From Paenisporosarcina macmurdoensis (GTDB taxonomy: Bacteria > Bacillota > Bacilli > Bacillales_A > Planococcaceae), in NCBI RefSeq assembly GCF_042658845.1, contig NZ_JBHSRI010000018.1:310001-374000 (forward strand): DNA of 64,000 nt. Reading direction: 5' to 3'. Position numbers and translations under genes: made by a program. Of this stretch, positions 8,008-15,878 are shown piece by piece; position 1 is the stretch's first letter, and every line of letters starts with the position of its first letter. The notes beneath the pieces were generated by a model. It was given only the letters and a program-made list of their open reading frames with translations, had not been told where the DNA came from and searched no databases.

Positions 8008-10716
8008 ATGGCAAAAAGTAACTTGCATAATAGCCGTACTTCTTTCGATTTAAACGGTAAAACGTATAACTATTACCGTTTAGCAGCGTTAGAAGAGGCA
8101 GGGATCGCAAATGTTTCCCGACTTCCTTATTCAATTAAAGTATTACTTGAGTCCGTATTGCGCCAACACGACGGATATGTCATCAATGATGAACACGTAG
8201 AAAAATTGGCAAACTGGGGTAAAGATGTTGATCCAGAGGCGGAAGTTCCGTTTAAACCATCACGTGTTATCCTTCAAGATTTCACTGGCGTACCAGTAGT
8301 AGTAGACTTAGCAGCACTTCGTTCGGCAATGGCTAAAATGGGTGGAGATCCTAACAAAATCAACCCGGCAATTCCGGTTGACTTAGTTATTGACCACTCT
8401 GTTCAAGTAGACAAATACGGTACAGCTGATTCACTTCGCATTAATATGGAATTAGAATTTGAACGTAATGCTGAGCGTTACCAGTTCCTTAGCTGGGCTC
8501 AAAAAGCATATGATAACTACCGTGCTGTACCACCAGCAACAGGTATTGTTCACCAAGTTAACTTAGAGTATTTAGCAAACGTAGTTCATGCAGTTAAAAA
8601 TGAAGAAGGTACATACGAAACGTATCCCGATACATTAGTAGGTACTGACTCTCATACAACGATGATTAATGGTATCGGTGTTCTTGGATGGGGCGTTGGG
8701 GGTATTGAAGCTGAAGCAGGTATGCTTGGTCAACCATCATACTTCCCAATTCCTGAAGTAATCGGAGTTAAATTAACTGGTGACCTTCCAAATGGCACAA
8801 CTGCTACTGACTTAGCACTTAAAGTAACTGAAGTACTTCGTAAAAAAGGCGTTGTCGGTAAATTCGTTGAGTTCTTCGGAGCTGGTGTTACAAAACTTCC
8901 ACTTGCTGACCGTGCGACAATTGCAAATATGGCACCTGAGTACGGCGCAACTTGTGGTTTCTTCCCAGTTGATGAAGAAGCACTTGATTACATGCGTTTA
9001 ACTAGCCGTGACGCTGAACACATCCAAGTAGTAAAAGAATATTTAACTGCTAACGGAATGTTCTTTACAGTTGATAATGAAGATCCAATCTACACGGATG
9101 TTGTAGAACTTGATTTATCAACAATTGAACCAAACATGTCTGGACCTAAACGTCCTCAAGATTTAATTCCATTGTCTGAAATGAAACTTGAGTTCAACAA
9201 AGCGGTTGTAGCTCCTCAAGGCAACCAAGGATTCGGTTTATCTAAAAAAGAATTCAAAAAATCTGCAACTGTAACTCTTGATGGGAAAGAAGTAACGATT
9301 CCAACAGGTGCTATTGGTATCGCAGCCATTACATCATGTACAAATACATCAAATCCATTCGTTATGATCGGTGCAGGTCTTGTTGCGAAAAAAGCAGCAG
9401 AAAAAGGCTTACGTCCACCTGCATATGTGAAAACTTCACTTGCTCCAGGTTCAAAAGTAGTAACAGGTTACTTACGTGATGCTGGACTTCTTGAGCCATT
9501 GAGTGCTGTAGGATTTGACTTAGTTGGTTACGGTTGTACGACTTGTATCGGTAACTCAGGTCCAATGCTTCCTGAAATCGAAAAAGGTATCATCGAAAAC
9601 GACTTATTAATTACGTCTGTTCTTTCTGGTAACCGTAACTTTGAAGGTCGTATTCACCCTCTAGTAAAAGGTAACTACTTAGCTTCACCACCACTTGTAG
9701 TTGCTTATGCATTAGCAGGCACGGTTGATATTGATCTTCAAAACGAATCACTAGGTAAAGATCATGCAGGAAACGATGTATTCTTTGCTGACATCTGGCC
9801 AACAACAGAAGAAATTAAAGAAGTTCTTCTTAAAACAGTTACACCAGAATTATTCCGTAGTGAATATGAACATGTATTCAATGAAAATGAGCGTTGGAAT
9901 GCGATTGAAACATCAAATGATTCATTGTATACATTTGATGAAGATTCAACGTATATTCAAAACCCTCCTTATTTTGAAGGTTTAGCAATTGAACCAAGCC
10001 CAATTCAAACGCTTGCTGGACTTCGCGTAGTTGCGAAATTCGGAGATTCAATTACGACTGACCATATTTCACCAGCTGGTGCGATTGGTAAAGATACTCC
10101 TGCCGGTAAATACTTGCGTGAACGCGGAGTAGCAGTACGCGACTTCAACTCATATGGTTCACGTCGTGGTAGTCACGATGTTATGATGCGCGGTACATTT
10201 GCAAACATTCGTATTCGTAATCAAATCGCAGCAGGCACAGAAGGTGGATTTACTACTTACTGGCCAAACGGCGAAATCATGGCTATCTATGATGCTGCAA
10301 TGAAATACCAAGAAGACGGTACTGGCTTAGTTGTTTTAGCAGGTAAAGATTACGGTATGGGATCTTCACGTGACTGGGCAGCAAAAGGCACAAACCTTCT
10401 AGGTATTAAAACAGTTCTTGCTGAAAGCTACGAGCGTATTCACCGTTCAAACTTAGTTATGATGGGTGTTTTACCTCTTCAATACTTGGCTGGTCAAAGT
10501 GCAGAAACACTTGGTTTAACAGGTAAAGAAGAAATCAGCGTAAACATTGCTGAAGGCGTAAAACCTCGTGATATCTTAACAGTGAAAGCTGTTTCTGCTG
10601 ACGGTTCTGTAAAAGAATTCGACGTATTAGCACGATTCGATTCAGAAGTAGAAGTTGATTACTATCGTCATGGTGGTATCTTACCAATGGTATTACGTGA
10701 TAAATTGAAAAACTAA
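8008..10716 (+). CDS. acnA: Aconitate hydratase
   Basis: Interconverts citrate and isocitrate in the TCA cycle; in B. subtilis the same protein (CitB) also binds iron-responsive RNA elements when its cluster is lost. 902 residues, the usual AcnA/IRP length. The three [4Fe-4S] ligands are Cys444 (SCTNTSNP), Cys510 and Cys513 (GCTTCIGNSG); the swivelling C-terminal domain contains GDSITTDHISPAG and GSSRDWAAKG. Strong AAAGGAGG site before the ATG. Codon use is the most regular in the window, as expected of a highly expressed gene. Terminator at 10727. Confidence 0.98.
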   Translation: MAKSNLHNSRTSFDLNGKTYNYYRLAALEEAGIANVSRLPYSIKVLLESVLRQHDGYVINDEHVEKLANWGKDVDPEAEVPFKPSRVILQDFTGVPVVVDLAALRSAMAKMGGDPNKINPAIPVDLVIDHSVQVDKYGTADSLRINMELEFERNAERYQFLSWAQKAYDNYRAVPPATGIVHQVNLEYLANVVHAVKNEEGTYETYPDTLVGTDSHTTMINGIGVLGWGVGGIEAEAGMLGQPSYFPIPEVIGVKLTGDLPNGTTATDLALKVTEVLRKKGVVGKFVEFFGAGVTKLPLADRATIANMAPEYGATCGFFPVDEEALDYMRLTSRDAEHIQVVKEYLTANGMFFTVDNEDPIYTDVVELDLSTIEPNMSGPKRPQDLIPLSEMKLEFNKAVVAPQGNQGFGLSKKEFKKSATVTLDGKEVTIPTGAIGIAAITSCTNTSNPFVMIGAGLVAKKAAEKGLRPPAYVKTSLAPGSKVVTGYLRDAGLLEPLSAVGFDLVGYGCTTCIGNSGPMLPEIEKGIIENDLLITSVLSGNRNFEGRIHPLVKGNYLASPPLVVAYALAGTVDIDLQNESLGKDHAGNDVFFADIWPTTEEIKEVLLKTVTPELFRSEYEHVFNENERWNAIETSNDSLYTFDEDSTYIQNPPYFEGLAIEPSPIQTLAGLRVVAKFGDSITTDHISPAGAIGKDTPAGKYLRERGVAVRDFNSYGSRRGSHDVMMRGTFANIRIRNQIAAGTEGGFTTYWPNGEIMAIYDAAMKYQEDGTGLVVLAGKDYGMGSSRDWAAKGTNLLGIKTVLAESYERIHRSNLVMMGVLPLQYLAGQSAETLGLTGKEEISVNIAEGVKPRDILTVKAVSADGSVKEFDVLARFDSEVEVDYYRHGGILPMVLRDKLKN

Positions 10717-10726
10717 AGTTTTTAAG

Positions 10727-10758
10727 AAGACTGTCCTTAGGGGCAGTCTTTTTTTTTA
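10727..10758 (+). terminator. Terminator of acnA
   Basis: Stem AAGACTGTCC / GGGCAGTCTT with loop TTAG and a run of nine T. Confidence 0.9.
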
Positions 10759-10809
10759 GATATATTTAAAAAACTTTTTCGAGCTACGCTTGAAACTTGG
10801 AAATTTGTT

Positions 10810-10970
10810 TTTCGCCCACTCACTGTGGGTTATCGTCCATTCAACTCAGTTTTCCGTCCACTCACGATGAGTTTTCGTCCATTCAACTTGTGTTTCTGTC
10901 CACTCATGCAATGTTTCTGTCCATTCGCTTGGAGATGTACACCATTCCTCCAGAGAAAGACACCAATTCC
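10810..10970. repeat. 21-bp tandem degenerate repeat
   Basis: Related 11-base cores start at 10813, 10834, 10855, 10876, 10897 and 10918, exactly 21 bases apart. They alternate between YGYCCACTCA and YGTCCATTC forms, giving a 42-bp higher period. Two weaker copies (ACACCA...) follow at 10939 and 10960. The segment is in the 450-base gap between acnA and the SDR gene. It reads open in one frame as a heptapeptide repeat, but without a ribosome binding site, so coding is unlikely. Apart from this and the operator at 11086, the gap shows no other feature. Confidence 0.8.
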
Positions 10971-11085
10971 AATAAAGAGAGACTTATTTGAAGGAATTGT
11001 CCGTCAATTCTGGAGTTGAGATAGAAGGTGCATTGTGCTTTACTATGCGGCTTATTTAAAGGCGTAGAAAAGCATATTACAAAGT

Positions 11086-11103
11086 TGAATGAATAATCAT
11101 TCA
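11086..11103. promoter_or_regulatory. FadR operator
   Basis: TGAATGAATAATCATTCA matches the B. subtilis FadR (YsiA) consensus TGAATGAMTANTCATTCA at every position. It lies 67 bases upstream of the SDR gene, just before a possible -35 (TTGAAC at 11107). Known biology: FadR represses beta-oxidation genes until long-chain acyl-CoA releases it. Confidence 0.8.
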
Positions 11104-11169
11104 TTTTTGAACATTGATGTGCTACACTTCTCATATGTTTTTAAAAAGGTTCTATAAGGGGGGCAAATC

Positions 11170-11910
11170 ATGAGGTTACAAGATCAAGTAGCGATTATTA
11201 CAGGCGGTGCTAATGGCATTGGTTTAGCAGCGTGTGAACGTTTTGCACAAGAAGGCGCTAAGGTAGTAATGGCAGATTTTGATGATAAAGCAGGGAATAA
11301 GCAACAACAAATTTTACGAGATAAGGGCTATGACATTACATTTATACAAGTGAATGTTGCAGATAGAGAAAGTGTGAATCAACTTGTTTCCAATGCAGTA
11401 GAAGCATACGGAGGAATAGATATTTTAGTAAACAATGCTGGGATTACTCGTGATGCGATGCTGGCTAAAATGGATCCTGCTGATTTTCAAGAAGTTCTTA
11501 ATGTAAACATCAACGGGGTTTTCAATTGCACGCAAGCAGTTCTTCCGTATTTATTAGAAAAAGGCAAAGGCAAAATCATTAATACGTCTTCAGTGAGCGG
11601 AGTATATGGGAATGCGGGCCAAACCAATTATGCCGCATCAAAAGCTGCTGTCATAGGTATGACTAAGTCATGGGCGAAAGAGTTAGGACGAAAAGGAATA
11701 AATGTAAACGCAGTTTCTCCAGGATTTACGCGTACAGCTATGGTTGAAAACATACCAGAAAAATTAGTTGCGCAAATGTCTTCCATGATTGCACTACAAC
11801 GTCTCGCGTTACCGATAGATATCGCCAATGCTTATTTATTTTTAGCATCAAGTGAATCGGATTATGTTCAAGGTCACGTTCTCCAAGTAGACGGCGGCAT
11901 TATGATGTAG
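11170..11910 (+). CDS. SDR family 3-oxoacyl reductase (FabG-like), FadR-controlled
   Basis: 246-residue classical short-chain dehydrogenase. It shows the NAD(P) motif TGGANGIG, the NNAG motif, the catalytic Ser in NTSSVSG, and the YAASK Tyr/Lys pair; the C-terminus VDGGIMM is typical. Sequence pattern fits FabG or acetoacetyl-CoA reductase/3-hydroxyacyl-CoA dehydrogenase. The FadR operator in its promoter argues for a role with acyl-CoA substrates rather than in ordinary fatty acid synthesis. The substrate cannot be read from sequence. RBS AAGGGGGGC; monocistronic or linked to yneP 72 bases downstream. Confidence 0.85.
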   Translation: MRLQDQVAIITGGANGIGLAACERFAQEGAKVVMADFDDKAGNKQQQILRDKGYDITFIQVNVADRESVNQLVSNAVEAYGGIDILVNNAGITRDAMLAKMDPADFQEVLNVNINGVFNCTQAVLPYLLEKGKGKIINTSSVSGVYGNAGQTNYAASKAAVIGMTKSWAKELGRKGINVNAVSPGFTRTAMVENIPEKLVAQMSSMIALQRLALPIDIANAYLFLASSESDYVQGHVLQVDGGIMM

Positions 11911-11982
11911 GACATACAGAGATACTTTATCCGCCCATTGAATGATTGTTTTTTGTATAATGGTTCTAGAGGTGACTGAATT

Positions 11983-12408
11983 ATGTTTATTAGTGAAAAA
12001 GAAATAGAAATACGCTATGCCGAAACAGATCAAATGGGTGTTGTTTATCATGCCAATTATTTAGTATGGATGGAAATTGGTCGTACAACATTAATAGAGG
12101 ACCTAGGCTATACGTATGCTGGATTAGAGCGAGAGGGTTACTTATCACCTGTTATCGATTTATCAATTCAATATAAAGCGTCGATGAAGTACGGACAAAA
12201 GGCAACCGTCCGAACATGGGTAGAGTCACATGGTAAACTTCGTACGATGTATGGTTATGAGATTTTACACGAGGATGGAACGGTAGCAGCAACGGCTAAG
12301 TCTGAACATGTACTAGTGAAGAAAGACACATTCCGACCCGTGTCATTGAAAAAAGTCCATGCTGCTTGGGATGCTAAATATAATGAAATTGCTAGGGTGC
12401 AAGGGTAA
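11983..12408 (+). CDS. yneP: YneP/YbgC-type acyl-CoA thioesterase
   Basis: 141-residue hotdog-fold protein of the 4HBT class. The active-site signature RYAETDQMGVVYHANYLVWME is complete, including the catalytic Asp and the following His-Ala-Asn-Tyr. It probably hydrolyses short or medium acyl-CoAs in the cytosol; the physiological substrate is not known. ATG 11983 has GAGGTGACT upstream. Its stop overlaps the start of yneQ by one base (TAATG), so the two genes are coupled, as in B. subtilis. Confidence 0.88.
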   Translation: MFISEKEIEIRYAETDQMGVVYHANYLVWMEIGRTTLIEDLGYTYAGLEREGYLSPVIDLSIQYKASMKYGQKATVRTWVESHGKLRTMYGYEILHEDGTVAATAKSEHVLVKKDTFRPVSLKKVHAAWDAKYNEIARVQG

Positions 12409-12701
12409 TGGCTTTTGGAATAAAACGACCAGAGTTAGTTTCATGGAAAGACGCTGTAAGCAGAGGAGAAATTGCCTTTTTAACTCACTATTGGCTAGAT
12501 GAGCGATTTCCTGGATGTAAAACGGTGACGAAAGTGGGTTGTTCAGATATTGAAAGGCTGATCAGGTGGGGCAATCAATACGGCTTAAAGCCAGAGTGGA
12601 TTGATTACAAAGAAGCCTATCCCCATTTTGATTTGTTTGGACCGCATCAACAAGCGATTATGACAAAAGAAGGCATGTTGAACCAATTGGACAGATTCTA
12701 A
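12408..12701 (+). CDS. yneQ: YneQ-like conserved protein
   Basis: 97-residue soluble protein without transmembrane segments or known catalytic motif. It has conserved-looking aromatic and acidic blocks (THYWLDERFPGC, EWIDYKEAYPHFDLFGPHQ). Position after yneP and before yneR/plsY matches B. subtilis yneQ. Function unknown. The gene name rests on synteny and length. Confidence 0.75.
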   Translation: MAFGIKRPELVSWKDAVSRGEIAFLTHYWLDERFPGCKTVTKVGCSDIERLIRWGNQYGLKPEWIDYKEAYPHFDLFGPHQQAIMTKEGMLNQLDRF

Positions 12702-12730
12702 GAAGTCCATCTTCTTATATGGAAAAAATA

Positions 12731-12768
12731 ATAATCCACTAAGAGTATGACCTCTTAGTGGATTATAT
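12731..12768. terminator. Bidirectional terminator between yneQ and yneR
   Basis: Stem TAATCCACTAAGAG / CTCTTAGTGGATTA with a 6-base loop, between convergent genes. Confidence 0.85.
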
Positions 12769-13058
12769 TATTTCTTATATGAATACGTAAGTTCTTGTAA
12801 TTCCGAATCAACATTGACGTGTAAATCATGATCGTCAAAATACCATATATCGCGATCTTCTATATAGAAATGGATGTTATCTTCTATAAGCTCAACAGAT
12901 AGTTCCATTGGTTCTTCTTTAGTTACGCCTAATGAAAAACCTTCGTGCAAGGCACTTGAACCACCATAGCGAGCATAAAAACGAATATATTCTCCTGATG
13001 TGGTTTCCATTTCTTCTTTAAACCAGGCCATTGCGTCATTTGATAAAACAATTTTCAT
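12768..13058 (-). CDS. yneR: YneR, HesB/IscA-like protein lacking cluster cysteines
   Basis: 96 residues with the HesB/YadR fold pattern: an N-terminal segment MKIVLSNDAMAWFKEEM, RFYARYGG, and FSLGVTKEEP. Unlike IscA scaffold proteins it has no Cys residue at all, so it cannot hold an iron-sulfur cluster by the canonical CxnCxC ligands. The YneR branch of the family is of unknown function. Synteny with B. subtilis yneQ-yneR-yneS supports the name. The neighbour plsY is upstream on the same strand after a 36-base gap. Confidence 0.85.
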   Translation of the reverse strand: MKIVLSNDAMAWFKEEMETTSGEYIRFYARYGGSSALHEGFSLGVTKEEPMELSVELIEDNIHFYIEDRDIWYFDDHDLHVNVDSELQELTYSYKK

Positions 13059-13094
13059 GTGAACATCAACCTTTCGTGGACTATTCTTATAGTT

Positions 13095-13700
13095 TTATAG
13101 CCACTTCACTTTTGGCTCAGTTCCTGCTTTGATACGGGCAATATTCGAACGATGTCGATATAAAATAAATGAAGATAATAAAAGGATAACGACAAGTAAT
13201 GGTATATCTTTTACAAAGAATATGTTATATAAAATAGTATATACCAATGCAATCACTCCAAGTACCATTGACGTAAACGACACCATTTTTGATAGTTTCA
13301 ATACTACAAAAAACGATAAGAGCATAAGTATGAAGATCGGCCAGTGATAAGCAAGTAATACCCCTCCAGAAGTCGCTACAGCCTTACCACCTTTGAAGTT
13401 AGCAAAAATCGGATACATATGACCAATAACAGCCACTACCCCTAGAATGAGCGGGTTTATGTCCGTAGCGGCAAAGAAAGGCAGGAGCGGTAATAAAGTA
13501 GCGGCCGTTCCTTTTAAAATGTCCATAATGGAAACAATTAAGCCTGCTTTAACTCCTAATGTACGAAATGTGTTGGTTCCGCCTAGGTTCCCACTACCGT
13601 GTTCACGAATATCAATTTTGTAAAAAAGCTTTCCAATCCATAATGCTGAAGGAATCGATCCTATTAAATAAGCGAATAATATGAGAATAACAGTATTCAT
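13095..13700 (-). CDS. plsY: Acyl-phosphate:glycerol-3-phosphate acyltransferase PlsY
   Basis: Transfers the acyl group from acyl-phosphate to glycerol-3-phosphate, the first membrane step of phospholipid synthesis. 201 residues with about five helices. The three family motifs are present: GSIPSALWIGK, the GSGNLGGTNTFR glycerol-phosphate motif, and FKGGKAVATSGG. Divergent from parE. A FapR-like half-palindrome sits just upstream at 13717. Confidence 0.96.
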   Translation of the reverse strand: MNTVILILFAYLIGSIPSALWIGKLFYKIDIREHGSGNLGGTNTFRTLGVKAGLIVSIMDILKGTAATLLPLLPFFAATDINPLILGVVAVIGHMYPIFANFKGGKAVATSGGVLLAYHWPIFILMLLSFFVVLKLSKMVSFTSMVLGVIALVYTILYNIFFVKDIPLLVVILLLSSFILYRHRSNIARIKAGTEPKVKWL

Positions 13701-13716
13701 AAAGTGCTCCTTTTAA

Positions 13717-13735
13717 ATTAGTACGTGCTCTTAAT
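13717..13735 (-). promoter_or_regulatory. Possible FapR box before plsY
   Basis: ATTAGTAC, then ACTAAT-like TCTTAAT after a short spacer. The left half matches the FapR operator exactly, the right half partly. FapR represses lipid synthesis genes and responds to malonyl-CoA. Located 17 bases upstream of the plsY ATG. Confidence 0.35.
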
Positions 13736-13841
13736 ATGTAAAACTAGTTTATCACTTGTCACAACCAGTCACAACGCATTAATAGAACTTTCATTCATAC
13801 AAGTTTATTAGTTGAAGATCGGTATTAAAGCTGTAGACTCA

Positions 13842-13870
13842 TTGCAAAGGCAGCTTTCATTCTATACAAT
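13842..13870 (+). promoter_or_regulatory. Promoter of parE-parC
   Basis: TTGCAA - 17 bases - TACAAT. The predicted start near 13877 leaves a 28-base leader before the TTG codon at 13905 and lies inside the apparent N-terminal extension of the ORF, which is therefore not translated. Confidence 0.65.
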
Positions 13871-13904
13871 GAAAACATCTGTTTGTTTTTTGGAGGAGAA
13901 CGAT

Positions 13905-15878
13905 TTGGCAAAAAATCAATCATTAACAGCATATAACGACGATGCTATTCAAGTACTTGAGGGACTAGAGGCGGTTCGTAAACGTCCAGGCATGTATATT
14001 GGTTCTACTGATGCTAGAGGCTTGCACCATTTAGTTTATGAAATTGTCGACAACTCTGTAGATGAGACCTTAGCTGGATTCGGTCATCACATCATCGTCA
14101 ATATACACGAAGATCAAAGTATCAGTATTAGAGACTTTGGCCGTGGAATGCCAACTGGTATACATAAGACCGGGAAACCGACTCCGGAAGTCATTTTTAC
14201 TGTGCTTCACGCAGGAGGTAAGTTCGGTCAAGGTGGTTATAAAACAAGTGGAGGGTTACACGGTGTTGGTGCTTCCGTAGTGAATGCCTTATCTTCATTT
14301 TTAGAAGTGACCATTCATCGTGATGGCAAGAAGTTTCGTCAGCGATTTGAAAATGGCGGACATCCTGTTACAACACTTGAACATATTGGTTCTACAAAAG
14401 AATCTGGAACGGCTATTCATTTCTTACCTGATCCAACCATTTTTTCCGTAACTAAATATAACTATGAAACGATTTGTGAGCGATTACGCGAATCTGCCTT
14501 TTTATTAAAAGGATTGAAAATAGAGTTAAATGACTTGCGAAATGGCACACAAGATATCTTCTTTTATGAAACAGGAATTGAAGCTTTCGTTGGTTATTTG
14601 AATGAAGAAAAAGATGTCTTACATCCAGTTTCATACGTTGAAGGAACTCAAGATGAGATTGAAGTTGAATTCGCATTCCAGTTTAATGATGGATATTCAG
14701 AAACGATTTTATCTTTTGTTAATAACGTGCGAACACGCGATGGTGGGACGCATGAAACGGGTGCGAAATCTGCATTAACCCGTGCCTTTAATGAATATGC
14801 ACGGAAAACTAGTTTATTAAAAGAAAAAGATAAAAACTTAGAAGGTGCAGACATTCGCGAAGGAATTGCTGCAATCATCTCGGTACGTATACCTGAAGGA
14901 ATCCTTCAATTTGAGGGACAAACAAAAGGTAAACTAGGAACGAGTGAAGCGCGTGCAGCTGTTGATTCTGTGGTATCAGATAAACTCTTATATGTATTAG
15001 AAGAAAATGCAGAATTGAGTGCATCACTTGTACGTAAAGCAATTCGTGCTTCACAAGCACGTGAAGCAGCACGCAGAGCTCGTGAAGATGCTCGTAGTGG
15101 AAAGAAATCGAAGAAAGCTAGTTCGATCCTATCTGGGAAGTTAACTCCTGCACAATCCCGAAATGCTGCAAAAAATGAACTGTATTTAGTCGAGGGAGAT
15201 TCTGCTGGTGGGTCCGCTAAACAAGGACGCGACCGCACATTCCAAGCTATTTTGCCGCTTCGTGGGAAAGTTATCAATACGGAAAAAGCAAAACTTGCAG
15301 ACATTATGAAAAATGAAGAAATTTCAACAATTATTCATGCTATTGGTGGGGGAGTCGGCGCTGATTTCTCGGTTCCAGACATTGCCTATGACAAGATTGT
15401 CATAATGACCGATGCCGATACAGATGGAGCACATATACAAGTGTTGTTGTTAACATTCTTCTATCGTTATATGAAACCTTTAATTGAAGCGGGCAAAGTA
15501 TATATTGCGTTGCCACCATTGTATAAAGTTTATAGAGGTGTAGGGAAAAAAGAAGTCCTTATTTACGCATGGACAGAAGCTGAGCTTCAAGATGCTATTC
15601 GAAAAATCGGTAAAGGCTATTTGATTCAACGTTATAAAGGTCTAGGTGAAATGAATGCGATTCAATTATGGGAAACCACAATGAATCCTGAGACTAGAAC
15701 GTTAATTCGCGTGGAAATTGATGATGATGCTCGTGCGGAAAGACGCATCACAACGTTGATGGGTGACAAAGTAGAACCAAGACGACTATGGATTGAAAAT
15801 AATGTTAATTTTGGTATAGATGTGGAAAGTAACATTTTAGAAAATGAGCTCATCCATACCGAGGAGGATTCAGAATGA
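13905..15878 (+). CDS. parE: DNA topoisomerase IV subunit B (ParE)
   Basis: ATPase subunit of topoisomerase IV, which unlinks replicated chromosomes. The GHKL ATPase domain is at the N-terminus (VDNSVDETLAGFG; GGLHGVGASVVNALS) and the TOPRIM domain has ELYLVEGDSAGGSAKQGRD and the DADTDGAH metal site. The start is TTG 13905 with GGAGGAG six bases upstream, giving 657 residues, close to B. subtilis ParE. An in-frame TTG at 13812 would add 31 residues unlike the family and precede the promoter. It overlaps parC by 4 bases. Confidence 0.97.
   Translation: MAKNQSLTAYNDDAIQVLEGLEAVRKRPGMYIGSTDARGLHHLVYEIVDNSVDETLAGFGHHIIVNIHEDQSISIRDFGRGMPTGIHKTGKPTPEVIFTVLHAGGKFGQGGYKTSGGLHGVGASVVNALSSFLEVTIHRDGKKFRQRFENGGHPVTTLEHIGSTKESGTAIHFLPDPTIFSVTKYNYETICERLRESAFLLKGLKIELNDLRNGTQDIFFYETGIEAFVGYLNEEKDVLHPVSYVEGTQDEIEVEFAFQFNDGYSETILSFVNNVRTRDGGTHETGAKSALTRAFNEYARKTSLLKEKDKNLEGADIREGIAAIISVRIPEGILQFEGQTKGKLGTSEARAAVDSVVSDKLLYVLEENAELSASLVRKAIRASQAREAARRAREDARSGKKSKKASSILSGKLTPAQSRNAAKNELYLVEGDSAGGSAKQGRDRTFQAILPLRGKVINTEKAKLADIMKNEEISTIIHAIGGGVGADFSVPDIAYDKIVIMTDADTDGAHIQVLLLTFFYRYMKPLIEAGKVYIALPPLYKVYRGVGKKEVLIYAWTEAELQDAIRKIGKGYLIQRYKGLGEMNAIQLWETTMNPETRTLIRVEIDDDARAERRITTLMGDKVEPRRLWIENNVNFGIDVESNILENELIHTEEDSE

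Noticed and set aside
10813..10928. Possible CRISPR array
   Set aside because: The cores are 21 bases apart with no unique spacers of constant length and no cas genes.
10797..10991. 64-residue plus-strand ORF with a heptapeptide repeat
   Set aside because: It merely reads through the 21-bp DNA repeat; TTG start without RBS, and another frame is equally open.
13812..13904. N-terminal extension of ParE
   Set aside because: The predicted promoter lies inside it, no RBS precedes the TTG at 13812, and family length fits the TTG at 13905.
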